A stretch of 64,000 nt of DNA from CAWEWH01 sp963812775. Its GTDB lineage: Bacteria; Pseudomonadota; Alphaproteobacteria; Rhizobiales; Beijerinckiaceae. The stretch's first letter is position 1, and the number at the start of each line of letters is the position of its first letter. Location of the stretch: positions 992,001 to 1,056,000 of the forward strand of contig CAWEWH010000005.1 in NCBI GenBank assembly GCA_963812775.1. The letters are read 5' to 3'. Below the pieces are notes generated by a model, which saw only the letters and a list, made by a program, of their open reading frames with translations, did not search any database and was not told where the DNA came from. Both the position numbers and the translations under genes were made by a program. This document shows, one piece after another, positions 9,878 to 19,353 of this stretch.

Positions 9878-11512
9878 CTACTCCCGCACCACGCCTCTCT
9901 CGGCCGTCTCCAGGTCGAAGGCGGCCGCAAAGAGCGCGCGCGTGTATTCCGAACGGGGCGTGGCGAAGATTTCGTCGGCCGGTCCCTGCTCCACGACCTT
10001 GCCGTCGCGCATGACGATGATCGAGTTGGCGAGGGCGCGCACCACCTTGAGGTCGTGGCTGATGAACAGGTAGGCCAAGTCCTTCTGCCGCTGCAGGTCG
10101 CGCAGGAGATCGACGATCTGCGCCTGCACCGACATGTCGAGAGCCGACGTCGGCTCGTCGAGAACGACGAATTTCGGATCGAGCGCCATGGCGCGCGCAA
10201 TCGCGATGCGTTGGCGCTGGCCGCCGGAGAATTCGTGCGGATAGCGATCCATGGCGGCGGGCTCGAGGCCCACGTCGACGAGTGCCTGGGCGACGATCTG
10301 GCGCCGCTCGGTATGGGCGAGGCCGGGGCGCTGTACGTCGAGGCCCTCGCCGACGATCTCGGCGACGGAGAGGCGCGGCGACAGGGAGCCGTAGGGATCC
10401 TGGAACACGACCTGCATGTCCTTGCGCAGCGGCCGGATGGTGCGGGAGCCGAGGCCGTCGATGCGCCGGCTCAAGACGACGATACGTCCCTGCGAGCGGA
10501 TGAGCCTCAGGATGGCGAGGCCGAGTGTCGTCTTGCCGGAACCCGACTCGCCGACGACGCCCACCGTCTCGCCCTGGCGCAGCTTGATCGACACGCCGTC
10601 CACCGCCTTCACGTAACCGGCGGTGCGGCGCAGGAAGCCGCGCTTGATCGGGAACCACACCTTGAGCGCATCCGCCTCAACGACGATGGGCGCGGTAGCG
10701 GCAACCGGCGGAGGCTCGCCCTTGGGCTCGGCCGCCAACAGCCGCTGCGTGTAGGGATGCTGCGGGCGGCGGAAAATCTCCGCCACCGGGCCTTCCTCGA
10801 CGATCTTGCCCTTGGTCATGACGCAGACCCGGTCGGCGATCTTGCGCACGATGCCGAGATCATGGGTGATGAACAGGAGCGCCATGTTGAGGCGGCGCTT
10901 GAGGTCGGCCAAGAGCTTCAGGATCTGCGCCTGCACGGTCACATCGAGCGCCGTCGTCGGCTCGTCGGCGATGAACAGGTCGGGCTCGTTGGCGAGCGCC
11001 ATGGCGATCATGACACGCTGGCGCTGTCCGCCCGAGAGCTGGTGCGGGTAGGCGTCGAGGCGGCCTCTCGCTTCGCGGATGCCGACAAGATCGAGCAGCT
11101 CGAGGATGCGCTCGCGCGCCGCCCGCCCAACGATGCCCCTGTGCACTTCGAGGATTTCGCCGATCTGCTGCGACACGGTGTGCAGCGGGTTGAGCGACGT
11201 CATCGGCTCCTGGAACACCATGGTGATGTCGTCGCCGCGCACCTGGCGCATCTCGTCCTCGCTCGCAGCCAGGAGATCCTTGCCCTTGAACAGGATGCGC
11301 CCGGACGGGTGGCTGGCGGCCGGGTAGGGCAGGAGCTTCAGGATCGACAGCGCCGTCACCGACTTGCCGGAGCCCGACTCGCCGACGATGGCGAGCGTAT
11401 CGCCCGCCTTCATGTCGAACGATACGCGGTCGACCGCCAGCGTCTGCTGGCCATCGTGGCGGAATGCCACCGACAGGTCGCGCACGGACAGCAGGTTGCC
11501 GGTGGCGATCAT
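9878..11512 (-). CDS. yejF: Fused peptide ABC transporter ATPase (YejF type)
   Basis: Encodes 544 residues with two complete ABC ATPase modules, as in E. coli YejF. Each has a Walker A (GESGSGKS near residue 43 and GESGSGKT near 320), a signature (LSGGQRQR and FSGGQRQR) and a Walker B (DLFIADEP and KFVVLDEP) with an H-loop histidine. The first module starts MIATGNLLSVRDLSVAF. The ATG at 11512 overlaps the yejE stop by four bases (ATGA), so translation is coupled. An apparent 909-residue frame extending upstream is only the antiphase of yejE. It energises uptake of peptides by the YejABE proteins encoded upstream. Confidence 0.93.
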   Translation of the reverse strand: MIATGNLLSVRDLSVAFRHDGQQTLAVDRVSFDMKAGDTLAIVGESGSGKSVTALSILKLLPYPAASHPSGRILFKGKDLLAASEDEMRQVRGDDITMVFQEPMTSLNPLHTVSQQIGEILEVHRGIVGRAARERILELLDLVGIREARGRLDAYPHQLSGGQRQRVMIAMALANEPDLFIADEPTTALDVTVQAQILKLLADLKRRLNMALLFITHDLGIVRKIADRVCVMTKGKIVEEGPVAEIFRRPQHPYTQRLLAAEPKGEPPPVAATAPIVVEADALKVWFPIKRGFLRRTAGYVKAVDGVSIKLRQGETVGVVGESGSGKTTLGLAILRLIRSQGRIVVLSRRIDGLGSRTIRPLRKDMQVVFQDPYGSLSPRLSVAEIVGEGLDVQRPGLAHTERRQIVAQALVDVGLEPAAMDRYPHEFSGGQRQRIAIARAMALDPKFVVLDEPTSALDMSVQAQIVDLLRDLQRQKDLAYLFISHDLKVVRALANSIIVMRDGKVVEQGPADEIFATPRSEYTRALFAAAFDLETAERGVVRE

Positions 11513-12660
11513 GCAAAAGTCTTCCGCGGGTCGAAGGCGTCGCGCACCGCCTCGCCGATGAAGATGAGCAACGACAAGGTGGTGCCCACCACCACGAAGC
11601 CGGTGATGCCGAGCCACGGCGCCTGCGACGGCAGATCCTTGCCCTGCTTCAGGAGCTCGCCGAGCGATGCCGAGCCAGGCGGCAACCCGAAACCGAGGAA
11701 GTCCAGCGCCGCCAGCGTGGTGATCGAGCCGTTGAGGATGAACGGCAGGAAAGTCAGCGTCGCCACCATGGCGTTGGGCAGCAGGTGGCGGAGCATGATG
11801 GTGATGTTGGAGAGGCCGAGCGCTCGCGCCGCCCGCACATATTCGAAATTGCGGGCGCGCAGGAACTCCGCCCTCACCACGCCGACCAGCGCCACCCACG
11901 AGAACAAGAGCAGGATGCCGAGCAGCACGAGGAAGCTCGGCTCGATGACGCCGGCGATGATGATCAGCACGTAGAGCGTCGGGACCGCCGTCCAGATCTC
12001 GATGGCGCGCTGGAAGATGAGGTCGGTCCAGCCGCCGAAATAGCCCTGCACCGCCCCCGCCACCACGCCGATCACCGACGAGATAGCAGTCAGGATGAGG
12101 CCGAACAGCACCGAGATGCGGAAGCCGTAGATGACCCGTGCCAGCACGTCGCGGGCGCCGTTGTCGGTGCCGAGCCAGTTCCACTCGATGTCGCGGCAGC
12201 TTCTGCCGCCAACGCGTTCGGCGGCGGCGCGGCATGTCTCGTCGCTGAGCCGCCACGTGGGCGGCGCCGGCGCCGGCACCGGCAGGTTGCGCTGCACCGT
12301 CCTGTTGCTGAAACGGATTGGCGGCCAGATGGCCCAGCCGTGCTCGGCGATCTCCTTCTGGATGGACGGCTCGCGGAAGTCGGTGGTTGCCAGAAAGCCG
12401 CCAAACTTCTCTTCCGGATATTCGCTGAAGACGGGGAACAGGAACTCGCCCTTGTAGCGGACCACGATGGGCCGGTCGTTGGCCAGGAATTCCGCCGGCA
12501 GGCTCAGTGCAAAGAGAACGAGGAAGATCCAGAATGACCAGTAGCCGCGCCGGTGGGCGCGAAAATTGGCAAGCCGGCGCCGGTTGATCGGCGAAAGGTT
12601 GAGCCATCCCTGCCGCGGCGCAGCCGGTGCGAGCGATGGGCCGGCAACGGCACGGTCCAT
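11509..12660 (-). CDS. yejE: Peptide ABC transporter permease (YejE type)
   Basis: Encodes 383 residues starting MDRAVAGPSLAPA, 3 bases after the yejB stop. An N-terminal helix (WSFWIFLVLFALSLPAEFLA) is followed by the large periplasmic insert typical of YejE (residues 60-165, with RYKGEFLFPVFSEYPEEK). The membrane domain then has the EAA-loop region RAARALGLSNITIMLRHLLPNA near residues 280-305. The insert and the gene order identify YejE rather than a generic DppC. It ends inside the start codon of yejF. Confidence 0.92.
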   Translation of the reverse strand: MDRAVAGPSLAPAAPRQGWLNLSPINRRRLANFRAHRRGYWSFWIFLVLFALSLPAEFLANDRPIVVRYKGEFLFPVFSEYPEEKFGGFLATTDFREPSIQKEIAEHGWAIWPPIRFSNRTVQRNLPVPAPAPPTWRLSDETCRAAAERVGGRSCRDIEWNWLGTDNGARDVLARVIYGFRISVLFGLILTAISSVIGVVAGAVQGYFGGWTDLIFQRAIEIWTAVPTLYVLIIIAGVIEPSFLVLLGILLLFSWVALVGVVRAEFLRARNFEYVRAARALGLSNITIMLRHLLPNAMVATLTFLPFILNGSITTLAALDFLGFGLPPGSASLGELLKQGKDLPSQAPWLGITGFVVVGTTLSLLIFIGEAVRDAFDPRKTFA

Positions 12661-12662
12661 CC

Positions 12663-13757
12663 TCACACCTCCCGCGTCTCGAAGTCGATGCGCGGATCGA
12701 TCCACATATAGATGAGATCGGACAGGAGGTTCACCAGAAGGCCGATGAGCGAGAAGATGTAGAGACTGGCGAAGACCACCGGGTAGTCGCGCTTCTCGAT
12801 CGACTCGAACGACAGCAACCCGAGCCCATCGAGCGAGAAGATGGTTTCGATAAGCAGGGCACCGCCGAAGAAGGCGTGCACGAAGGAACTAGGGAAGCCG
12901 GCCACCACCAGCAGCATGGCGTTGCGGAAGACGTGGCCGTAGAGCACGCGGCGCTCACTCAGCCCCTTCATGCGCGCGGTGAGTACATATTGCTTGCGGA
13001 TCTCGTCCAGGAACGAGTTCTTGGTCAGCAGCGTCGAAACGGCGAAGGCACCGAGCGCCATGGAGGTCACCGGCAGCACGATGTGCCAGAGATAGTCGAG
13101 AGCCTTGCCGGTCAGTGACAGCTGCGCCCAGTTCTCGGACGTGAGGCCACGCAGCGGAAAGATCTGCCAGAAGGCGGCGCCGGCGAACAGCACGATGAAC
13201 AAGGTCGCGAACAGGAAGGCCGGCACGGCGTAGCCGACGATGACGATGGCGGACGTGACCGTATCGAAGCGCGAGCCGTCCCGCACCGCCTTGCGGATGC
13301 CGAGCGGGATCGAGATCATGTACGACAGCAGCGTCATCCACAGGCCGAGCGTGATCGAGACCGGCAGCTTTTCCTTGATCAGCTGCAGCACCGATGTGTC
13401 GCGGAAGAAGCTCTTGCCGAAGTCGAAGGTAAGATAGTCCCGCAGCATCTTGAGGAAGCGCACGGGAGCCGGCTGGTCGAAGCCGAACTGCGCCTCGAGT
13501 TGCTTGATGAAGGCCGGGTCGAGCCCTTGCGCGCCGCGATAGCGCGAGGTCCCGCTGGCGCCGCCGGGTTGCGCCGCGCCGCCTGCGAAATCGCCGCCGC
13601 CCCCGCTCACCCGCGAGGCCGTGGTGCCCTGCAGCTGCGCGATGACGCGCTCCACCGGACCGCCGGGGGCGAACTGCACGATCAGGAAGGCGATGAGCAG
13701 GATGCCGAACATGGTCGGCACCATCAGGAGGATGCGCCGGGCGATGTAGCCCATCAT
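12663..13757 (-). CDS. yejB: Peptide ABC transporter permease (YejB type)
   Basis: Encodes 364 residues. MGYIARRILLMVPTMFGILL is the standard first helix of this permease. A glycine-rich loop (SGGGGDFAGGAAQPGG, residues 51-66) replaces part of the usual first periplasmic loop. The EAA-type motif ARMKGLSERRVLYGHVFRNA lies near residues 260-280, and the end DLIYMWIDPRIDFE is typical. The start overlaps the stop of the DUF4260 gene (ATGATG around 13754-13757). Together with YejE it forms the channel for a di/oligopeptide or microcin-C-like importer. Confidence 0.92.
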   Translation of the reverse strand: MMGYIARRILLMVPTMFGILLIAFLIVQFAPGGPVERVIAQLQGTTASRVSGGGGDFAGGAAQPGGASGTSRYRGAQGLDPAFIKQLEAQFGFDQPAPVRFLKMLRDYLTFDFGKSFFRDTSVLQLIKEKLPVSITLGLWMTLLSYMISIPLGIRKAVRDGSRFDTVTSAIVIVGYAVPAFLFATLFIVLFAGAAFWQIFPLRGLTSENWAQLSLTGKALDYLWHIVLPVTSMALGAFAVSTLLTKNSFLDEIRKQYVLTARMKGLSERRVLYGHVFRNAMLLVVAGFPSSFVHAFFGGALLIETIFSLDGLGLLSFESIEKRDYPVVFASLYIFSLIGLLVNLLSDLIYMWIDPRIDFETREV

Positions 13758-14158
13758 GGCGCGGCGCCCCTTGCCGCGCGACCGATCCAGCCAAGATGCG
13801 TGGCGTGGAAACCGTCTTCATATTTCAAGCCGTAGCCCAGCGCGCGATCGAGCCCGATATGCGCGGCCCAGATGGCGGCGAGGGCGAGAGCCAACGTGCT
13901 GCCGGCGATGAGCCCGACTGTCGCGACGATGGCGGCCGCCAAGGTCGTGTGCATCGCGTTGTAGGCGCGTGCGCCGTTGCGCGGCCCCGCCAGGTAGGCG
14001 GCGAAGCTCAGATCCGGAGCCAGGAAAAGGGCGCCATAGAGCCACCATGAATGCCCAGTGGCGGAGAACGCCCAGGTGCCAAGGCCGAGAAGCGCCAACC
14101 CTTCCGCCCGCAAGATCGTGAGCGGCAGGCCGCGCACCGCGCCGTTGCAATGGCTCAT
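13754..14158 (-). CDS. DUF4260 family membrane protein inside the yej operon
   Basis: Encodes 134 residues starting MSHCNGAVRGLPLTILRAEG, with four hydrophobic helices (AEGLALLGLGTWAFSATG, WWLYGALFLAPDLSFAAYL, TTLAAAIVATVGLIAGS, LALAAIWAAHIGLDRALGYGLKY). The final 'HIGLDRALGYGLKY..GFHATHLG' is the signature end of DUF4260. Its start overlaps the yejA stop and its stop overlaps the yejB start, so it is translationally embedded between binding protein and permease. The role is unknown. The position suggests either a passenger or an accessory membrane subunit. Confidence 0.8.
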   Translation of the reverse strand: MSHCNGAVRGLPLTILRAEGLALLGLGTWAFSATGHSWWLYGALFLAPDLSFAAYLAGPRNGARAYNAMHTTLAAAIVATVGLIAGSTLALALAAIWAAHIGLDRALGYGLKYEDGFHATHLGWIGRAARGAAP

Positions 14159-16020
14159 CACGCCTTCCCGATCCGCCGCGCCATCTCCTCGTCGTACCAC
14201 CAGGTCGAGAGGCCGCGGTCGAATTTCGGCTTTTCGGCCGGGCGCCGGTACATGTCCCAATACGCGAGCCAATGCGTGGGCTTGTGCCACATCGGCACCC
14301 AGTAGCGGCCGGCGCGCAGCACCCGATCGAGGCAGCGGCAGGCGGTGTGGAGCGCCTCGCGGGTCTTGGCGGCTACCGCCGCCTCGATCAGCGCGTCGAC
14401 CGCGGGGTCGGCGATGCCGGCAATGTTGAGCGTGCCGTTGATACGCGCCGTCTCGGAGCCGAACATCAGCCGCAGACCGTCGTCGGGCGTCTGCGAGCCC
14501 ACGGTGCGGCGGCTGACGATGTCATAGTCATACTCGTCGGTGCGGCGCTGATATTGTGCCGCGTCGACGATGCGGCTGCGCGCCGCGATGCCGAGCCGCT
14601 CCAGGTTGCGTTGGAAGGGCTGCGTGTGCGGCTGCAGCGCGTCCTGGAAGTCCAGGAACTCGATCTCGAACGGCTTGCCGTTCGGCAATTTCAGGACGGT
14701 GCCTTCGCGCTTGCAGCCGGCGGCCCGCAGCATCTCGTCGGCCCGCCGCAGCAGATTGCGGTCCTGCCCCGAGCCGTCGGACACCGGCGGCAAGTAGGGT
14801 TCCCCGAACACCTCGTCGGGCACCTTGCCGCGCCATGGCTCGAGCAGGGCGAGCTCGCCGGCGCTGGGCGGCCCCTTGGCCTCCATCGGCGAGCCCTGGA
14901 AGAACGAGCGGACACGCCCGAGGAGCCCGAACATGATGTTGGCGTTGGTCCATTCGAAGTCGAAGGCGAGCCCAATCGCCTCGCGGATGCGGCGGTCGGC
15001 GAAGGCTTCGCGCCGCGTGTTGAACCACCAGCCCTGGGTGCCCGAGAGCGTGTCGTCAGGAATCTCGTCGCGTTTGACGCGGCCCTCGCGCAGTGCTGGG
15101 AAGTCATAGCCCTGCGCCCACTCGCGCGAGGTGAATTCCTCGCGGAACAGGATGGTCCCGACCTTGAAGGCTTCGAAGGCCGCCTGGCGGCTGCGGAAAT
15201 ATTCGAAGCGTATCCGCTCGAAATTGCCCTGGCCGCGGTTCACGGGCAGGTCGGCGCCCCAATAATCCTTGACGCGGTCGAATTCGATGAAGCGGCCCGG
15301 CTCGAAGCGTCCGACCTTGTAGGGGCCGGATCCCAGCGGCGGCTCCAAGGTCGCGGCGTCGAAGGGCTTGGTCGAATAATAACGAGCCGAGAAGATCGGC
15401 AGGCCGGCCACGATCAGGGGCAGGTCGCGGCTCGAATCCTTGGCCAGCCGCACGATCACGTCCTTGCCGTCGACCTCGGCGGCTTCGACGTTGCGGATCA
15501 GTTGCGAGAAGCGCGGGTGACCCTTCTCCTTCAGAATCTTGAGCGAGAAGACGACATCCTCGGCGGTGAGCGGCGAGCCGTCGTGGAAGCGCGCCTCCGG
15601 GCGCAGCCGGAAGCGCAGTAAACGCCGGTCCGGAGAGGCGATGACCGAGCGCGCCACCAGCCCGTAGACGGCGTCAGGTTCGTCAGCGGCCCGCACCATG
15701 AGCGTGTCGAAGGTCGAATCCATGCCGGCGGCGCCGTCACCCTTGAGGACGAAGATGTTGAGCGTGTTGAAGGTCTCGAAATTCTGATTGCCGCCGGTGG
15801 ACGAAATCTGAGACGCGAATACGCCGCCCTTCGGGGCGGCCGGGTTGACGTAGTCGAAATGCTTGAAGTCGGCCGGGTACTTCAGGTCGCCGAAGCTGGA
15901 CAGCCCATGGCTCTCCACCTCGGCCTCGCTCTGAGCACGGGCGACGAGCGGTGCCGTCACCAGCGTGGCGCCACTGGCGGCGACGAATTGGCGGCGATTG
16001 AGCAGGAATCGGCGTGTCAT
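14158..16020 (-). CDS. yejA: Periplasmic peptide-binding protein (YejA type)
   Basis: Encodes 620 residues of the SBP_bac_5 family, starting MTRRFLLNRRQFVAASG at 16020. The N-terminus has a twin-arginine-like RRQFVA followed by a hydrophobic stretch and ARAQ, so export by Tat is possible. Family features include HGLSSFGDLKYPADFKHFDYVNPAAPKGG (here given in part), RPEARFHDGSPLTAEDVVFSL and GSGPYKVGRFEPGRFIEF. It is the first gene of the yejA-DUF4260-yejB-yejE-yejF operon and delivers peptides to the permease. Ligand specificity is not readable; homologues take up microcin C and antimicrobial peptides. Confidence 0.92.
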   Translation of the reverse strand: MTRRFLLNRRQFVAASGATLVTAPLVARAQSEAEVESHGLSSFGDLKYPADFKHFDYVNPAAPKGGVFASQISSTGGNQNFETFNTLNIFVLKGDGAAGMDSTFDTLMVRAADEPDAVYGLVARSVIASPDRRLLRFRLRPEARFHDGSPLTAEDVVFSLKILKEKGHPRFSQLIRNVEAAEVDGKDVIVRLAKDSSRDLPLIVAGLPIFSARYYSTKPFDAATLEPPLGSGPYKVGRFEPGRFIEFDRVKDYWGADLPVNRGQGNFERIRFEYFRSRQAAFEAFKVGTILFREEFTSREWAQGYDFPALREGRVKRDEIPDDTLSGTQGWWFNTRREAFADRRIREAIGLAFDFEWTNANIMFGLLGRVRSFFQGSPMEAKGPPSAGELALLEPWRGKVPDEVFGEPYLPPVSDGSGQDRNLLRRADEMLRAAGCKREGTVLKLPNGKPFEIEFLDFQDALQPHTQPFQRNLERLGIAARSRIVDAAQYQRRTDEYDYDIVSRRTVGSQTPDDGLRLMFGSETARINGTLNIAGIADPAVDALIEAAVAAKTREALHTACRCLDRVLRAGRYWVPMWHKPTHWLAYWDMYRRPAEKPKFDRGLSTWWYDEEMARRIGKA

Positions 16021-16221
16021 TGGCTTCTCACCTTCTCGGCCCTTGCCGCAGTATCGGCCCATGCGATGGCCGGCTGTCGCAACGACAAAACCTGCCGCTC
16101 AGCCGACGCTCAGGCGGCGGCCAAGCCGGCGTGACACGACAATATGTCAGAATATGTCGGCTTTTCGGAGCCGGGCCAGGGCGCCGCTGCCGCGGCCTTC
16201 CGGGGCGCTTCCTGCCCGCCG

Positions 16222-16764
16222 CTATTGCGACTTCGGCAGCGGCTGGGGACTGTCGGAAAGGCTGTTCAGGAAGGCGATCACGTCGGCGCGCTGCTGGGCT
16301 CGCGTCATTCCAGCGTAGGTCATCTTGGTGCCGGGGACGATCTTCCGGGGGTTGGTGATGAACTCGTTGAGATGCTCCAGATCCCAGGAGCCGCCCTTGG
16401 CCTTCATGGCCTCCGAATAGGCGAAGCCTCCAACGGACGCGACCTGACGGCCGACGACGCCGAAAAGCGTCGGTCCTTGCTTCGTCGGCCCGCTCTTCTG
16501 GAAAATATGACACGAGGTGCAGGCAGCCTGGGCCGCCTTTTCGCCTTTGGCGGGGTCGGCCTTGGCCAGCAGCACGGGCAATGGCTCGGCGGCCTCTTGC
16601 GGCTGCGCGGCGCCGGCGGCCTCTTCGGCGGCCGGCAGGTCGTAGCCGGGCACGGCGGGCTTGCGCGGTGCGTAGAGGGCGGTCGCGAAGATGTTGAGGC
16701 TCATGGCGAACAAGAGAGTGCCGAGGAGGGCGCCCACGATCTTGTTGAGCTCGAAGGAATCCAT
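16222..16764 (-). CDS. cycM: Membrane-anchored class I cytochrome c (CycM type)
   Basis: Encodes 180 residues starting MDSFELNKIVGALLGTLLF. An uncleaved N-terminal helix (residues 8-29) is followed by an Ala/Pro/Glu linker and one haem site, CTSCH (Cys82, Cys85, His86). The sixth ligand is probably the Met in GTKMTYAGM. The architecture is that of CycM, the membrane cytochrome that passes electrons from the bc1 complex to aa3 oxidase in rhizobia. It is divergent from kdsB and separated from yejA by about 200 bases. The gene name is assigned by architecture only. Confidence 0.8.
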   Translation of the reverse strand: MDSFELNKIVGALLGTLLFAMSLNIFATALYAPRKPAVPGYDLPAAEEAAGAAQPQEAAEPLPVLLAKADPAKGEKAAQAACTSCHIFQKSGPTKQGPTLFGVVGRQVASVGGFAYSEAMKAKGGSWDLEHLNEFITNPRKIVPGTKMTYAGMTRAQQRADVIAFLNSLSDSPQPLPKSQ

Positions 16765-16910
16765 CAAAGGCGGGGGCTCCGGGCGGAATTGAGCGGACGC
16801 AGGGCTCGCGGGGCTGCGGGTGGGCGGATGATTACCTGCTTTGCCTTGAGGTTGGCAACTCGTATAGCTGTCGCCCGCTTTGCTACCTTTTGCCGCTTTT
16901 TTCCCGTGCC

Positions 16911-17651
16911 ATGCCTCGCCCAATCGTCCTCATACCCGCCCGCATGGCTTCCACACGCCTGCCCGGCAAGCCGCTTGCCGACATCGGCGGGGTGCCGATG
17001 ATCGTGCAGGTGATGCGCCGCGCCGCCGAGGCGGATGTCGGCCCCGTCGTGGTGGCGACCGATTCGCGCCAGGTGGCGGATGCTGTCGAGGCTGCGGCCG
17101 GGCGCGCCGTGATGACACGCGCCGACCATGCCTCCGGCTCCGACCGCATTTTCGAGGCGCTGGGCACCGTCGATCCCGACGGTCGCCACGACATCGTCGT
17201 CAACGTGCAGGGCGATCTGCCGACCATCGCGCCGGCCGCCATCGCGGCCGCCGTGACGCCGCTCGCTGACCCCGCCGTCGATATCACCACGTTGGCGGCC
17301 GTCATTAGGCGAGAGGCGGAGAAGCACGAGCCGAGCGTCGTCAAGGCGGTGGGCAGCGAGATCGCGCCCGGGCGCCTCAGGGCGCTGTACTTCACCCGCG
17401 CCACGGCCCCCTGGGGCGACGGGCCGCTCCTTCACCACATTGGCCTCTATGCGTATCGGCGCGCCGCGCTCGGCCGTTTCGTCGCACTGCCGGCCTCGCG
17501 GCTGGAGCAGCGCGAGAAGCTGGAGCAGCTGCGCGCCCTCGAGGCCGGCATGCGCATCGACATCGTCATCGTCGACGACGTCCCGCTCGGCGTCGACACC
17601 CCGCATGATCTCGATCGCGCCCGCGCGATCATCGCCGGAAACCCGCCATGA
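16911..17651 (+). CDS. kdsB: 3-deoxy-manno-octulosonate cytidylyltransferase
   Basis: Activates Kdo with CTP for lipopolysaccharide core synthesis in the cytosol. It has 246 residues starting MPRPIVLIPARMASTRLPGK, which holds the nucleotide-binding PARxxSTRLPGKPL motif. Further family blocks are VVVATDSRQVADA, HASGSDRIFEA, VNVQGDLP and the C-terminal LGVDTPHDLDRAR. ATG 16911 is preferred to one seven codons upstream because homologues start there. Its stop overlaps the pheA start by four bases, so the two are coupled. Confidence 0.93.
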   Translation: MPRPIVLIPARMASTRLPGKPLADIGGVPMIVQVMRRAAEADVGPVVVATDSRQVADAVEAAAGRAVMTRADHASGSDRIFEALGTVDPDGRHDIVVNVQGDLPTIAPAAIAAAVTPLADPAVDITTLAAVIRREAEKHEPSVVKAVGSEIAPGRLRALYFTRATAPWGDGPLLHHIGLYAYRRAALGRFVALPASRLEQREKLEQLRALEAGMRIDIVIVDDVPLGVDTPHDLDRARAIIAGNPP

Positions 17652-18517
17652 CGCGCAAGCCGCAGACCCGCAGGATCGCCTATCAGGGCGAAGCCGGATC
17701 GAATTCGCATATCGCCTGCCGTGAGGCGTTCCCGAACCGAGGGCCGCTGGCCTGCGCCACCTTCGAGGATGCCTTCGCGGCGGTAGCCGACGGCACCGCC
17801 GAGCTCGCCATGATTCCGATCGAGAACTCCATCGCCGGCCGCGTCGCCGACATTCATCATCTGTTGCCGAGCTCCGGCTTGCACATCGTGGGCGAATACT
17901 TCCTGCCGGTCCATTTCCAGGTGATGGCATCCGCGGGCGCCACGCTGAAGTCGATCAAGACGGTGCACAGCCACATCCACGCGCTCGGGCAGTGCCGCAA
18001 GATCATCCGCAAGCGCGGATGGAAGACCGCCGTGGCGGGCGACACCGCTGGCGCCGCCCGCGAAATCGCCGAGTGGAAGGACGCAACGAAGGCCGCGCTG
18101 GCGCCTCGCCTCGCCGCCGATGTCTACGGCCTGAAGATCCTGGCCGAGAACGTCGAGGACGAGGACCACAACACCACCCGCTTCATCGTGCTGGCCGGGG
18201 AGTCGCGCTGGGCGCCGGCCAGCAACGGTCCTGTGGTGACGAGCTTCGTGTTCCGGGTGCGCAATGTCCCGGCCGCGCTTTACAAGGCGCTGGGCGGCTT
18301 TGCCACCAACGGCATCAACATGACCAAGCTTGAGAGCTACATGGTCGAAGGCCAATTTTTCGCCACACAATTTTATTCCGAGGTCGACGGCCACCCGGAG
18401 GACCGGCCGCTCAAGCTCGCTCTCGAGGAATTGGCCTTCTTTTCCCGAGAGCTGAAGATTTTAGGCGTGTTTCCCGCCCATTCTTTTCGCTCAAATGCGA
18501 GCGAAGTCGCTGACTGA
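17648..18517 (+). CDS. pheA: Prephenate dehydratase
   Basis: Converts prephenate to phenylpyruvate in phenylalanine synthesis. It has 289 residues. The catalytic domain begins IAYQGEAGSNSHIA and includes MIPIENSIAGRVADIHHLL and the NTTRFIVL motif near residues 177-184, containing the conserved T-R-F. A C-terminal ACT domain (from about residue 195) contains GGFATNGINMTKLESYM, the phenylalanine feedback site, where many homologues have ESRP. There is no chorismate mutase domain. It overlaps kdsB (ATGA), an arrangement frequent in Rhizobiales. Confidence 0.93.
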   Translation: MTRKPQTRRIAYQGEAGSNSHIACREAFPNRGPLACATFEDAFAAVADGTAELAMIPIENSIAGRVADIHHLLPSSGLHIVGEYFLPVHFQVMASAGATLKSIKTVHSHIHALGQCRKIIRKRGWKTAVAGDTAGAAREIAEWKDATKAALAPRLAADVYGLKILAENVEDEDHNTTRFIVLAGESRWAPASNGPVVTSFVFRVRNVPAALYKALGGFATNGINMTKLESYMVEGQFFATQFYSEVDGHPEDRPLKLALEELAFFSRELKILGVFPAHSFRSNASEVAD

Positions 18518-18717
18518 ACGAGAACTGCGATCTCAGCTTGTCGCACTGCTGTTGTCGTCTCGCCCTTATGTTGCCGCCGTCGCATCGCAAGGTGCGACCG
18601 TCGACCGTGCGTGATCGCGAAAGCGTTCTGCGGTGGCGGACAAGATCAGTGCCAAGCCAAAGCACAAAGCGCACATTCGACGCGAAACGGTCGGATGGCG
18701 CGATAGGGAGCGGCTGG

Positions 18718-19353
18718 ATGACAACGATAATTCGCAGCGCCAATCAGCTCGACATTCCATTCATTGGCCGCGCCTACGCGTCCGCGTGGCGCGAGGCCTA
18801 TCGCGGCCTCGTTCCCGAGCCTGTGCTTGCCACACTGGCGCAGGCCGATCCGGCGCGTCAGTGGCGCGATTGCCGTCGCTCGGGCGACTGCGATCTCCTG
18901 GTCGCCGATGTGAACGGCGAGATCGCCGGCTTTGTCGCGTCCGGACCGGCACGCGACCCGCTGCTCGGCGCCGACGCCGAGATTTACGGCGTCTATGTGC
19001 TGAAGCGCTTTCAGTTCCGCGGCATCGGCAGCCGGCTCATGGGCGCGGCCGCGACAACCGCGGAGATTCGCGGCACCCCATCGGTGGGCCTGTGGGTGGC
19101 GCGCGACGACGTGGCGGCGCTGGCCTTCTTCCGTGCCCTCGGCGGCGCCGTCGGCATGGCACGCATCAACTCCATGCCGGGTCGCAGCTACATCGAGATG
19201 GCCGTGATGTGGGAGGCGGTGAGTGACCTCACCCTGTGGGACGATCGCTTGAGCCGGCATGAGTGCCTTCCACAAAGGCACGCAGGAGATGGTGTGCGAT
19301 GGCCAATGGCGGTGGGCACGACAGCCGCCCGGGGTGTCGACCCCGCAGCATAA
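18718..19353 (+). CDS. GNAT family N-acetyltransferase
   Basis: The frame gives 211 residues starting MTTIIRSANQLDIPFIGRAY. The acetyl-CoA site is in IYGVYVLKRFQFRGIGSRLM (R/Q-x-x-G-x-G/A as QFRGIG), followed by VGLWVARDDVAALAFFRALGG. The last 40 residues run antisense over the end of nudC and look unlike protein, so the true stop may be near 19222 with an indel masking it. About 200 bases upstream hold no gene. The substrate is unknown. Confidence 0.75.
   Translation: MTTIIRSANQLDIPFIGRAYASAWREAYRGLVPEPVLATLAQADPARQWRDCRRSGDCDLLVADVNGEIAGFVASGPARDPLLGADAEIYGVYVLKRFQFRGIGSRLMGAAATTAEIRGTPSVGLWVARDDVAALAFFRALGGAVGMARINSMPGRSYIEMAVMWEAVSDLTLWDDRLSRHECLPQRHAGDGVRWPMAVGTTAARGVDPAA

Noticed and set aside
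9674..11974. A 766-codon plus-strand open frame.
   Set aside because: It is antisense to deoB and yejF, has Arg/Asp/His-rich composition and no domain; it reflects high GC.
9878..12607. A 909-codon open frame on the minus strand, apparently one giant transporter protein.
   Set aside because: Its last 544 codons are yejF. The first part is the wrong phase of yejE, which has an excellent permease sequence in its own frame and an ATGA junction to yejF.
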